Below are positions 24,901-37,400 of a stretch of 64,000 bases of DNA, piece by piece. Source of the DNA: Manis javanica (lineage: Eukaryota; Chordata; Mammalia; Pholidota; Manidae); NCBI RefSeq assembly GCF_040802235.1, contig NC_133164.1, forward strand, positions 109,014,302 through 109,078,301, in the 5' to 3' direction. Position 1 is the stretch's first letter; the number at the start of each line of letters is the position of its first letter. The notes below the pieces were generated by a model that was given only the letters and a program-made list of their open reading frames with translations, searched no databases and was not told the origin of the DNA. A program made the translations under genes and the position numbers.

Positions 24901-27900
24901 TATGGACATGAGCTTTCATGTCCATAAAAACAGGAACTTTCTAATTCCTGGAGTAGCATTCATATAATAAAGAAATTTCTGATAACAACTGCATTAGGGC
25001 ACTCTGAAAAGTATGTTGGACTAAAGTTTTCAGCACTTCCCAAATTCAATGGATTCCATATTTGAATTGGTCAGCAAAAAAGCAACAAAGCTTCCTCTCA
25101 TAAATTGTAGATTAAGAATTTTTAAATTCCAGGAAAATTTTAAACGTAAAATGTAAACACTAAAATCTCTTCCCCTTGCAATTGCTAGGCTCAAACAAAA
25201 AAATCAGCTGAAGTGATACCTCTTCACCTCACATTTTAATGGACACGTATTTACTTCTGCACAAGCCTATCCCAGGGGTATTAGTTGGTCTATGCACTTA
25301 CACCCTGTCTCCCTGCGACGGTCCTTTTTTGAGTTAAATTCTCATTCTTTAAGCTTAAAAGTCACCTGCAGTTAAGGCTAAGCAAGCAAAAGCATTCTGA
25401 ATGCTGTCAATGTGTTGACTGAGAGAATTGTGGCCAGAGAACTGAAACTGCACCAGTTTTACTACCCTTGGTCACAGGGAGATTATAGGGTTCTAGTGAA
25501 ATTTCCTATTACACAAAAACACAGAAGAACAGGTTTTAAGAATGTATGGATTCAGTACTACCCTATAAAATTACAGATATTATTACTAAGGGACCTAAGT
25601 AATGCACTTAGGACTGACAGAGCAATCATCTTTGTGAATTTAGCAACTTTTAAGAGAATAAAAGCAGTCATGAAAGAATGTTCTAGATTGAAGGATAGGA
25701 CAAATATGTAATTACAAGAAAAATATAGGAAAAAAGCGCATGATTACAAGGAAAGACTAAAATCTTTAATAGCTTCAAAACAATGTTTCATATTCTCTTA
25801 TGAAATGTTACCATCAGTCTTCACGCCTTGCTGTCATGGAAAACTGTTCAATGGTAGGCTATGAAAACTTCTAGATTTGTCAGGATTTCAGAATCATCGA
25901 TGATGCCCTCTTCAACCAAAAGATTATTCATGATAATGATTCTAATATCAAGCACTACAAAGACTGTTTCCACAACTTAATGGATTGACAATTGGGTTTT
26001 CCCTAATTTCAGCATTTCTCCATTTGATGACTACTCCCTTTAATTCGTTTTATCAGTTCATCCTTTTGCCTTCTACATTCCTGTGTAATCCTGATTGCCA
26101 TGCTCCTCTTTTGCTAATTCCATTTTATTTATTAGTATTTGGTCCATTATATTTCCCTAATTCTTGCTCATTTTCCTTCTTCCCCTTTGTATCTCTCTAG
26201 ATGATCCCATTCATACACCTATTTCGAATTTCATCACTTAAGTGACAGAGATGACAAAGAGACAAAGATGGAGGACAGGTTTCAACTCACATATCCACTC
26301 CCAAAGACTGTTAAATAAGTGGCTACCTCCAACAGGAGATTGTAGGACAATTTGGCTAAAATGGATCACAACAGCCTGCCACGGGCACAAGAGTGTGGTA
26401 GCCTGTGCTACTCTTGCTTTCCGCCTCATGCTGCTGACACAAAACTTGGTACTGAAATGCCTTTGTTTCTGTTATGAACAGGGTATTTCATTACTGCTCC
26501 AAATCAAATAATGCATCCTGGTTTGAAACAGAAAATTAGCAAAATCAAGAGCAGTTTTATGGGGTGTTGTTTTTGCTAAATCTGACAAAACAAACAAGAA
26601 ACCTAGCATTCGTTTTCTTAACGGTTTTGGTTAAAATAACTAGGGTTACAATTTGCAAATGTTCTTATTCATCTGGAAAATTCAGTATATTTCTTATTCA
26701 TCTGAAAATTCAGTATTGTATTTATAAATATGTAATATATATGTATGTGTGTATGTATACATACACACAGATTTAGGAGAAAATATCAGCATTTTGGCTT
26801 GGTAATTTAAATAATGTCAACTATGCATGTTTTTTGTAAAACTTTCCCATAGTGAAATGTTACAGTTACCTATAAACATTCATTTTTCCATTATTTACAG
26901 TTTGAATTATTATGGAATGCTTGCATAAGTCAACCAGTTGAGTTATAGAAAAATCGCATAAACAATATAAATCTGATGAAAATCCTTTACAAATATGAAA
27001 TTACTTTTGCTGAATTTTCAAATTATCAAGTATAAATAGGATGAGGCCAGCAATACTTAAGATGAGGCACTTTACCAATTACCCAAAAAAGTCAGTGTAA
27101 AAAAAAACTCCTGATACTAGTCTTACCCTTAATTTCAGATGTGATAAATCTGAAATGGTCTATATTAAGAAGTGTTACAAACTTCTATTTCTTGCCTTTT
27201 TGCCTCCACTTGACCCAAGGCAACATAATTATGGAATACATAAGATACACAGATTACCACAGACCACTTACTGTGTTCACATACAAAGGAATGAATAAAC
27301 AATTATCTAATGACATTGTGGTTTCAGAAAAGTGACTATTTTAACACAAAAACTTCTGCATAATTTTCTTGTTAATGTCTATAAACACATTGGCCTTCCA
27401 AAGGCAAAACACTATTCTCAACCGTATTTTCCTAGACCAAAATGCCCTCAAATGTTATTATCAGGATGAATACAGTCTTATGTACTGTTCAAACACTGAC
27501 TTTTTAATTCTCAGAGAAATTTAGAAATGAAGTTTACCAGTACTTGCTAAATTAGTTTTAAGATTTAAAAAAGTAATCATGAACAGATGTTTTGTTTTGT
27601 CAGCCTTCTCTGAAAGACCTTTTAAACATACACATGTGGCCATTTCATTTTCAACCTTAAATCAACCTCTGTATATTTACACTGCATTTTTTAGCAGTTA
27701 AGATAATAGATACTTCATTAGAAGATATTAATTCCTGTTGTTTCATAAATTCATAGTACTGTATTTTTCCCTACTGTCAGATTTTAACATACCTCTATCA
27801 GTAAATGGCTGACTCAAAATTTTTAAAGTTTATCCAGAAGGGATTAAAATCTGTGGTCCCATTAACTAACAGTTTTAGGTGAGAACAATTAAATCTCATT

Positions 27901-28224
27901 AAACTTGCATATTTATAGTAGTTTATAATTTGAGCAATTTTTATAGCCCAGATGACCCAAATATTATGCAATAAACTTAGGAGTTAGTACTCATTTGAAC
28001 TTGGCTGAGCGTTCTAAGTCCATGTATCAAAGTACTTGCTCTGTATGTGTACGTGCGTATGAGCGCACATTCACTGCTTAATTCCCTAAAAGTTTTAGTC
28101 TTCTAAAGAAACTGGCTTTTGAATCAATATGCTTCCAGATTCTTTTGAATTTCTTTGAAAATCAAAAGTTGGCCAATTTTCAGATAAACGAAAAGAAAAA
28201 ATACTTATTTAGACTGACAAAAAT
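24900..28224. other. Intergenic DNA between the L1 cluster and the TXNL1 3' end
   Basis: AT-rich with no recognised gene. A 99-residue open frame at 25412-25711 has no family I recognise. A 27-bp tandem duplication lies at 26662-26716, with TATA/TATG-rich simple sequence at about 26730-26770. Past 28224 the TXNL1 3'UTR begins. Confidence 0.55.
26662..26716 (+). repeat. Short tandem duplication (27-bp unit, two copies)
   Basis: Units 26662-26688 and 26691-26716 both read 'ttcttattcatctg', one or two G, then 'aaaattcagtat'. They differ by one deleted G. Confidence 0.9.
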
Positions 28225-28247
28225 TAAGCTTGGCAAAAGTAATGACT

Positions 28248-28253
28248 TTTATT
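28248..28253 (-). terminator. TXNL1: Distal poly(A) signal AATAAA of TXNL1
   Basis: TTTATT on the plus strand reads AATAAA on the minus strand, about 180 nt past the TXNL1 stop. I favour it as the main signal because it is the last canonical hexamer before the following sequence turns intergenic. Confidence 0.6.
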
Positions 28254-28317
28254 TACAACTGCATGTATCAAGATTACAATAAAAACACTAGTGATACCAT
28301 CTGAACAAAAGCAATGA

Positions 28318-28323
28318 TTTATT
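28318..28323 (-). terminator. TXNL1: Proximal poly(A) signal AATAAA of TXNL1
   Basis: A second canonical hexamer on the minus strand, about 110 nt past the stop. It could give a shorter alternative mRNA end. Confidence 0.45.
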
Positions 28324-28428
28324 GATAATGGCAATGCATGGAATATTGACAGTCTCTGATGAGAATCAAGCAATTATCCAGGAGCTGTAGATCTGATTGC
28401 AACATGGTCTTCCAGTGCCTTTTGTACC

Positions 28429-28458
28429 TTAGTGGCTTTCTCCTTTTTTGCCAACAAC
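28429..28458 (-). CDS. TXNL1: TXNL1 coding exon 8, C-terminal tail and stop
   Basis: Encodes VVGKKGESH followed by TAA at 28431-28429, the expected C-terminus. The acceptor TTTTTCTAG precedes it. Intron 7 (28459-34348) separates it from exon 7. The exon continues as the 3'UTR. Confidence 0.96.
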   Translation of the reverse strand, partial: VVGKKGESH

Positions 28459-31400
28459 CTAGAAAAACAAATATAACTTTATACATACATCTTACTTATT
28501 TAGAATGTGTTATTTACAAAATAATATAGCTAATTGGTAATCATCTTTAAAACCTGGTATTTTTATCCCTGCATTTTTTTTTTGGCATGCAGTGTATTTT
28601 CATTGTTGAAGCAAACTGGGACCCTCCCTCCCTTCCCAGCCTCAAGGAATTAAAAAAATAAAAACACACACATGCAGGCTATTTTTGGTTTTCCACACTG
28701 TTTAAAGAAAAAGTAATGCAATTTTTCAAAACAAGGTTGACAGTTTAGAGAAGTTAATAAAAAGATGATGCTATATGAGTGAAACATATTTGTCATACTA
28801 TTTTTAGGCAATTAGAAATCAAGTGTCGATCACAAAATAATCTAGAATTAAAAAAGTATGCTAAACTTATGTCTTCATGCCCAAGATGACAGGTTTCTAG
28901 ACTTTTCTTTCAATATGTAGACATGCAATGAAAACAGATTAAAAATGACTAATTCTGCCTAGTTTCTATTTTTAAAAAACTTTGGTTGCTACAAATGTAC
29001 TATAAAAAAATGTAAGAATAAATCTTGTTTCTGACAATGATTAGAAAAATTCTCTGTTGGAGGGTGTTCAAAATGACCTAGTTGCTATTTATGTGGTAGC
29101 AAAAAAATGCAAAGATTAAACTTGACTTCTACCAAGGTTTTAGAAAAATTCTGCGGGAGGGTTCCAAAACTATGTTCTAAGCAAATAATTTACTTCAAAC
29201 TTAGAGTTTATCATTAGATAATGTATTCTCATAGCAGAAATGCCTCCAAAGAAATCTGTTTGCAAACTATTATATATTTGTATGTAAAAAGATTTTTATG
29301 AAGATTTGTATAGATGCAGTTTTCATATTTTAAATTGATTCTGTTCCAAAATGGTAGTGTCTGAACCAAGCAAAACTCAAAGTTCTTCAGTACATGTCTG
29401 GTTTATAACAGAACATGGTTAAGTTAATATAATTCATGACAAAGATTATAAAAGCCTTTCCCAATCAAATGATGTTAGAAATGCTGTTTTTCCCACCTTA
29501 AAGAAAATCACTTTTATTATCTTAAAAGATGTCTTTGATCTAAGGAAAACATTTGTTAGAAAGTCCAAAGGCAAAAAAGATGCCAGAAAGCATCTCATAA
29601 AAGAGTACATAGGTAAGAGTAAGAAATTCAGATTTTAAGACCCAAGAGAAGCCTTCTTAAAAAAGGGGGGGAGATGGCACTATCTGTATCACAAATGAAT
29701 TTAAGCAGATAAGCACAGAAAGCATTATTGAGTATATCACTTGGGAACACACAAAACACACAGCTATTAGATTAAACAAAACAACCAATATTAAAATTTT
29801 AAATTTTAGCAAATGTGATACAGTAGAAGACACAAATCTGCATACTGTTTCACAGGTTGATAACTCTCAACTTGCCAATGTGTATTCTCTGTAAAAAAGA
29901 AGAGATTCAGCATTCCAACTGGATTTTCTCACCCCAAATGTAGAGCTGTTTTTTTATTCATTTTTGTCTTTATATTACACCTCAGAGAAACAAAAATCTA
30001 GGTACATAAAAATTAGGTGTCAAAAACATTTGTTCAGTCCATTGATCTTCTGTTACTATTTTAACCAAGCCTTAACATTCAGTTCTTAAGTCTTTCAACT
30101 GGCCTTGAGCTCAGCTGGGTAGGCAAAGCTGAGGACACATCCACAATTAATCAGCAAAAAGACAACTGGGCAACAGTTCCAATGAGAAAACTCACACGTC
30201 TCAACTACAGCCTCATCAATATATGATACTAGTACTACCGTAAGAGAACTTAAACTTTCATATTGACTTCCAAAACAATTCTATAGTCCTAAAAAATAAT
30301 ATTTAGACTTTAGATTGGATTAAAACATTATCCAACAATGAGTTAAATATAAAAGCATTTACAACAGTGCATGTTTTACTGCATTATTTCTCAAAATGTA
30401 GTACAAAACTAAATGAGAGAAAGTAAAAAAACAGAAGTAGGGAGAGCAACACAGTATGGTAATGAAATTAAAGCACTTGGTTGCTAGCCCAAAACAAAAA
30501 CCAAAAGGCCAACTGAAAAACATACTAGAACAAGATATGAAGAAAGAGATGGTTGAGGAAATGGAGGTACAAGAAGGCTGATCCAGATGATGGAAGCTGT
30601 AGAAATCTTGCACCAACAATGGCGAGAACATGGGAAGGGTGAGAGCAGACAGGCGCTAGGTGAGCAGAGAAGCAAGGAGGGGAGTAGAGTGAGATAAGGT
30701 CAATCTTTATATTACTTCATTTTTTAAAATCTTCTGTTTTTAGTTCATTTGAGTTGGATTAAAAAAGCTGAAAAATAAACAGACAGAAATGTTATAAAAA
30801 TAGCTGATATGGTGAATGGCCAGTTTAGAAAAAATCTCTATTACAGTGGTAGAAAATCGGCTCTGCTTTTCACATGCACCTCATTCCCTTAGAAGCAGAA
30901 GCCCCCTCAATTTTGCTCACTTTTATATACTTATATTTCATTACTTTTGTATTAAAATAAAGCAGTCCACGTAAAGAGCATATTTCAGCAAAGAAAACAT
31001 CTACTTCCAATTAAGACAGCAAGCTTTTCATGCTGAAGCACAAACAATCCATTTACAACAACAAATAACCCAAGTGTGTATTATAATTTGTGCACAATGC
31101 CTATAGTGGCCAAAAACAGACAAGTGAAAGGTGTGTTCTAGTCTCCCAAATCTTTAGTATACTTTATCAAGTTTTAATAGCATGCAAAGTGGTCTAAGAA
31201 TTTTGGTCACATCTAAGATTCATCAGCATTACCTTAGCTTCTATCATCTTAGTGACAAGAGATGGTCAAATGTCATTGTCAGAACTAAAATTATCCAGAA
31301 ACAATTCACGTAATGTACAAAGATAAACTGAAAATGCTCTTCAATTCTATTTTATCATTCATTAAACTTTTATAAAGCTCTCTTCACTACATGAACAGGT

Positions 31401-34400
31401 ATCAAAAGTGCCTCTGTGCTAGTAACTGCATGCCAAATCTATTTTGAAATTTGAAATTGACTGACTAAATATGTAAGGTGAAAGAAGTGCCATACTTGAC
31501 TTGTCCTTGAATGACTCTTGCACCTTCCCACTTTCATGACCAAGTTCCTATTTTCCATTCTATCTAGAGTGTCCATTGCTATCTTTTCCTCTACCCATTT
31601 GCATTCCCAAAGTTTAGTTCAAGGCCCTCTTTCTGTACAAAATACTCATGCTTTCCCAGCCATTTTGGGGAGAAGGAAATATCACTGCACTGTAAGAATA
31701 CTCTGGAGGAAGAGCCTTCAACTGTTAACTTTACATTTTTTTTGTGCATTATCCTTTAAAAATATAAACTTGGTTTAGATAAGAATTATGACTGTACCAT
31801 TCCATTTCCTTTACTAAAGACCAAACTCATTTACAATTTTTAAAAAATGACTCTACCTATATGAGGACCAAATTGGCCAATTTCAATAAGACGTGTTAAC
31901 TTTTATAAATTAAAGTTGATGACTTAGCACAGTATTAAAAAACACTGGAATATTAGCTTATTTTTGAGGAATAACCCTACTGGAAAATGAATGAAACAAA
32001 CAGAACAAATCTTATTTACAAACTATTCAAAGGAAGTATAATATGATATTAATATATACCAGATTATTTAACCAATTAAAATTTATCAAACATTATAAGC
32101 AAGAGACTAAGAAGTCCAGAATACCAAAAATAGAGTCCATGACAGTATTAAATTATTCTGGCAGCAGTTCTCAGTGTGGTCTAGGCTGGGAGTCCCTGAG
32201 GCCCTTTCAAGGGAGTCTTTTAAGGTCTAAACTATTTTCATAATAATGCTAATTGTTATTTGCCTTCTTGATTCTATTGTCTCACAAGCATACAATAGAG
32301 TTTTCCAGAAGCTACATAACCTATGATAGCAAAACTGACTGAATACAAAAGCAGATGAGAGAATGAGAGGATTCTATTAAGCTAGAAAGTAAACAAATTT
32401 GTAAAAGTATAGAACAATGCTCCTTACTAAATTGACTTTTGTTTTGGAAAATATGGATTTTAATTTTAAAATATTATTTATGTTGACATAGAGTGAGTTT
32501 ATTTTTGTAAATAAATACTTGTTAAATTTCTCAGTTTCAATTTCTTAAGTGGTAAACATTAAATAAATATAGCCCACATAAATGTAAAGCTCTTTTCAGT
32601 CCTCAGTAATACTAATGTAAGAGTCCTGAGACCAAAAAATTTAAGAACTATTGCTCTACAGTAATTTTAAGGTAAAAAGTACTTAAACACACAAATTTTA
32701 AAACAGACACAAATTCTCTAAAGCAAGAAAAGTCTAGCACCTTTGCTATTCTACACAGTCCAAAAAAAGGTATTTAGTAGTCAAGGAGAGAAAAACAAGA
32801 CTACAAGGGGTGGAAGAGAGGATGTCAGAGGTGGAGACAGATTCTTAGATGGACAATTATTAATGCATATAAGAAAAATGTAACCAATCAGCAGGCTGGT
32901 AAGAAGATGGACAAGATAGAGTAGTAGTTACTTAGAAAACAAATATAAAATACCATAAGCTGAGGTGAGAAGCAAGAAACTAGAGCCAAATTAATGGTAC
33001 CAGAAAATAAGAATAGATAACAGATCTTATGACAGAATTAAGCTAAAAACAAACTATGCATGACACAGTTAAAGCCAAATCCAATTCCATTTAATTCACA
33101 CAGGCAAAATAACAAGTAGGCAGCCAAAACGTCTTTGATGCTCACACATTTTCCCAGTACAGCATATTTCATATCATAAAAATGTAGATGTTTAATCTCT
33201 GCTTCTTCTGACCTGTCATTATACATATGTCAAACATTTGACATGACAGATCTAAGTACATAATTGTTCCTACAGCTCCAAAAATTTAATTATGCTGTGA
33301 GACAGGAGATAGTATTTGAAAAATGACCAGTTAAAATATCTATTGCCAAGGTTATCAATTTTGTAAAAACAGCATACAATTTTTTATAAGCACACATACT
33401 ATTATGTAATTTTATGACTTTTTCTGTAATTGAATGTAGATACTATCAAAAAGATTAAGAGTTTTTAGGATGTTCCATGGCTCCAATTCCCCAAATAGGC
33501 TCTAAATTGTTAAGTTGGTGCCTCTCCCTTCAAGCACTGGCAACTCTAGGAAAACTCTCTCTTATTATCAGCTCAAGTTCCAGACGGCCTGCCAGGTGCA
33601 GCCATCAGAATCAGTGATACCTACCTCTGTGCTGCTGCTGAACCCTTAATCTAGTATAGCAACCGAGTTCTGAATTGTAAAGCTCTTGGTGGCACTTCTA
33701 TGATCTGTGCTTGTATATTTTAAGATCCACCCTACGTAAGTGCTACCAATTAGAAGTAGTTCCATGAATGTACAAAATGTTCCCATTCCTAAAGTTCCCA
33801 TGTACCTTTTAAATTCTTTGCAAACCTTAGGATTCTGTCCTTAAAAAACAAACAAAAAAACATATATATATATATAATCTGCCTGTTTACTGAAAATTTA
33901 TTTCCTTAAATGCATTCTCTAAGCAAACAGATATTGTTTGAATGTATCTCACGTGCAATAAAACTGAGTCCATTCTTTCTGGTTAAAATTTTTTGACATT
34001 TAAGTATGTTTTCATCAGAAAGAATGATAATCAAAATCTTAATATCAGCAAAGTTATTAGCAAAATTTCACTAATAATGGCTTAACTCCCATGTTTTCAA
34101 TTATTCCTAACTACTTTCCATAACGCATTATTTTTACTTTTACTTGGATGCCATTCATTAACAGACGCTCTATCAGCAGAACTTATTTTTATTAGAGATT
34201 TCTTTTAGTTAACTAAAAATGTGGTTAGTAGAACTTACTGTTCTATAGTTTAACCATATAAAATTTCATGACATGATTTTGATACTTATGAAATTATTAT
34301 TTTTGATTATATTTTGACTTTCCCTAAATATCATTTAAATAGACTTACTCGTTTGAAGTCATTCATATTCGTTGCCTGGACTGGAGTACCAATAAATGTA

Positions 34401-37400
34401 AAATATGAAATTCTTGTTGTTTCTTCTTCACCTTGATTGGACTGAACAAATATCTACCAAAAAGAATGGTTTTATATTAACGATTACAGTCCTTTTTTTT
34501 ATAAACATGCTTTAATTTTAGCTGATTTCCTTAGATTATTTTTAAAAACCTTCCATTCTTTGTAAGGATTAATCCAAATTATATCTAGATTTGTAATCCT
34601 ATAGTACTATTAATTCCACTGTTTGCCCTGCTAGTCTCAGCTTCTCCAGGGATGTCATGTCACAATATTCACATATACAAGTTCCTAATAATTTACTGTG
34701 GTGTGGAGGGATCATAATTAAATTCTTTACAGAGAATGCTGAAAGAGTAAATTCATAATTACAATGGGCAGACTGCTGTTGAAATTTTAATGAATGATAG
34801 TTTTTCACTGAAAAACTCTCTGTAGTTACAGTCTTTCTTATATTTATTCATTCAATGTCCTAAAATATTAAAAGAAAAAAATGGCATTAGAAATCAGATC
34901 CTAAAACTATACCATGCTGTGCATATTTTGTTAAGCTTGATTCTTTATACTTTCTATTTAAAAACCTCCCTTAGGAGGAAAAAACAACAAAAAAAAACCT
35001 TCCCTTAGCATGTTAGGAGACAGAAGCTTTACCCATAGATCCTTCTTTAAAGAAAAATTGGCTTTTTTTTTTGCACCATTGTTAAAAAGACAATAGTGTA
35101 GCCTACTTAAAAATATTTCCTCTTTTGATTTGGACAACATACTTCTTTCATTCTCAGACGGCATTCATTAGTCAGTGTTTACTGTTTTCATAAGCAACTA
35201 CAGATTCATCTCAAATTGAGCTTATCTATTTAAAACCCCAAGTCTATAATAAGAATATTAAATCAGCTATTTATTTACTTGCTCTTTGAACTTCAGCACC
35301 ACAGTTTGTATTTACTGCTTTTAAAATTCATGTTTACTTTGATTAGACTTTCTGATCAAAACTGTTATTTTGATATCAATTTTATCACCAAAAAAAGTGA
35401 CAGGCATGTTTTATGTTGATTGAAGTCACTGACTAAAATTTTGATTGACATGGGACAAATAACACAGTACAATAAAGACGTGGGCCTATTGCAAGGTAAT
35501 ACGCTCAGTTATTTGCAATAACAGAGATGATCAGGATCTCTGGACTGAAAGGACTTTTTGTCCAATAAACAAATGCCTTCCTGCCATCACTAAATAAAGC
35601 AACTGGTATTATAACTGATAAGTTACAAAAAAGAGCAAAGTCAGGAAAATATTTGATAACCAGTGTCCTAGCTTAATATTATCATTTTCTTCAATTTCAC
35701 TTGGATAGAATATTTCAAAAACTTAATTATAAGTTCTTATCTTACTAAGTGTATTTGTAAAATCCATTGAAAATGTCTTAAAATTAGCACATCCTAGAAT
35801 TATTCAATTAAAACTAAGAAATCACATTAGTTTGGTAGTGACCTGTTCTCCCTGACTTTGTGCTGATTCCCACCCACTCTTCTCTAGGTATTCTACTATT
35901 CTATTCTAACCCTCCTACACCTTCCTCTGAAGGACTGGGCCAGAGTTGGGGGTGGGGTTTGTAGAACATGTGCTGGGGTTTTAATATTAAAATTCTCAAA
36001 AGCAATTAATAACTGCTAAGAAACAGCTGATTTCTTTATGTAAATTAAAATAACATAAAATTAACTTTTTAAGAAGATAATTAAGATCTTTTTAAAAAGT
36101 CATTTTTACTGAGATCATGACAATTAATACTCTATACTCGAGGAAAGTAAAATGGATTTTACAAATGTATCATCACTCATCATGAAGTATGAAGAATAAA
36201 GCATAGATATCTTCAGTTAAGTATAAATGTTCTAGAACAAACTCAAAAGATGCCAAATACATATAAAATTCGTAAACTGACAAATCCACAAATTCAAAAA
36301 AATCAACCTGCCCTTCTTTGGGGCACAGAGATAAATTAAAAATTGGAAAATTTAATTAGCTCATTATACATTTTCCTCATTTCAAACCAAGTGGACGTTC
36401 AAACCAAAGTGAACTACTTTAAAGGATCATTTTAAATCACTTAGAATACTAAAGAGAGCATGAATTCTTACCCAAAAACCCATTAAATATATCTAAATCA
36501 AACACTACTTACAGTTACACTGTTAACATTCTGAAATTTAACATAACGAAGTGGGACAATGCCATCTTCTTTAATATCATCCTCTGTTAGTTCCAGAGCT
36601 TGAGTTGGCTCACTTCTTTCTGCCTCTTCAAAATCCATAGATCGGGGCAGATTGATAAAAATTTTTACATATTTAGGACCCTGACCTATAAAATGATAGG
36701 GAAAAATTAAATGCTAAAGCCAAACATACAGTACTTTCTTCCCTTTATCTAACATACAGTACTTTCTTCCCTTTATAGTTATGTCCACACTATAACAGAC
36801 ACATATACACACATACCTACCCTGTGTCTTTAGGAATTGTAAGTCTCATTATTTTCATAACCATTTTTTATTTCCAAAAAACATTTGCTGGTATATTCCT
36901 GGCCTGCCAGCATTATACTAAGAATCTGAGATTAAAACACATATATATGTATGCACATATAGAGTTCTTGCCCTCAACTACAAAGACATATTATGGTAAA
37001 TGTAATACTACAAATGAGGAGGTTATGGGGAAGGTGACAGTGGATTCTGACAATATCTACAGGTTAACAACAAGTTTCATAAAAGTAGTAACATTTGAAC
37101 TGGGTCTTCCAGTTGTCAACAATTTGTACATTTTATTTAGGAACAATTAGCAGTGTAACATTTAGTTAAAAGGAAATTAATTATACAAATTGCCAAATTT
37201 AATCTTAGGGATTAGGATGTGCTCAGTGGTGAGCTCACATTTATGGAATGTCTTAGTTCCTTCAACTTCAAGGTACAATCCTAGATTCATATTTTACTGA
37301 TTGAGGAATCTTAAGATATTCACATTGTTTAAATACCATTTCTACAGCACCTGCTTTTTTAACTACTTCTTTTTTTCAGAATAAAGATATAATTTTATTA

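Larger units (their letters stand above)
28225..28428 (-). other. TXNL1: TXNL1 3'UTR (approximate end)
   Basis: Sequence following the stop codon in the terminal exon. Two AATAAA hexamers on the minus strand (28318-28323 and 28248-28253) lie about 110 and 180 nt past the stop. The lower limit given here assumes cleavage 10-30 nt past the distal hexamer. A longer alternative 3'UTR cannot be excluded. Confidence 0.6.
28459..34348 (-). other. TXNL1: TXNL1 intron 7
   Basis: GT-AG intron of 5.9 kb. It holds a diverged 96-bp tandem duplication at 28984-29175, a hAT-type transposon at 32162-32653 and a short (AT)n at about 33862-33876. The rest shows no repeat family I can name and no coding sequence. 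Confidence 0.9.

Noticed and set aside
25412-25711. 99-residue plus-strand open frame
   Set aside because: No recognised family, no promoter, splice or poly(A) context, and it sits in AT-rich repeat-laden DNA. It could be part of a decayed element.
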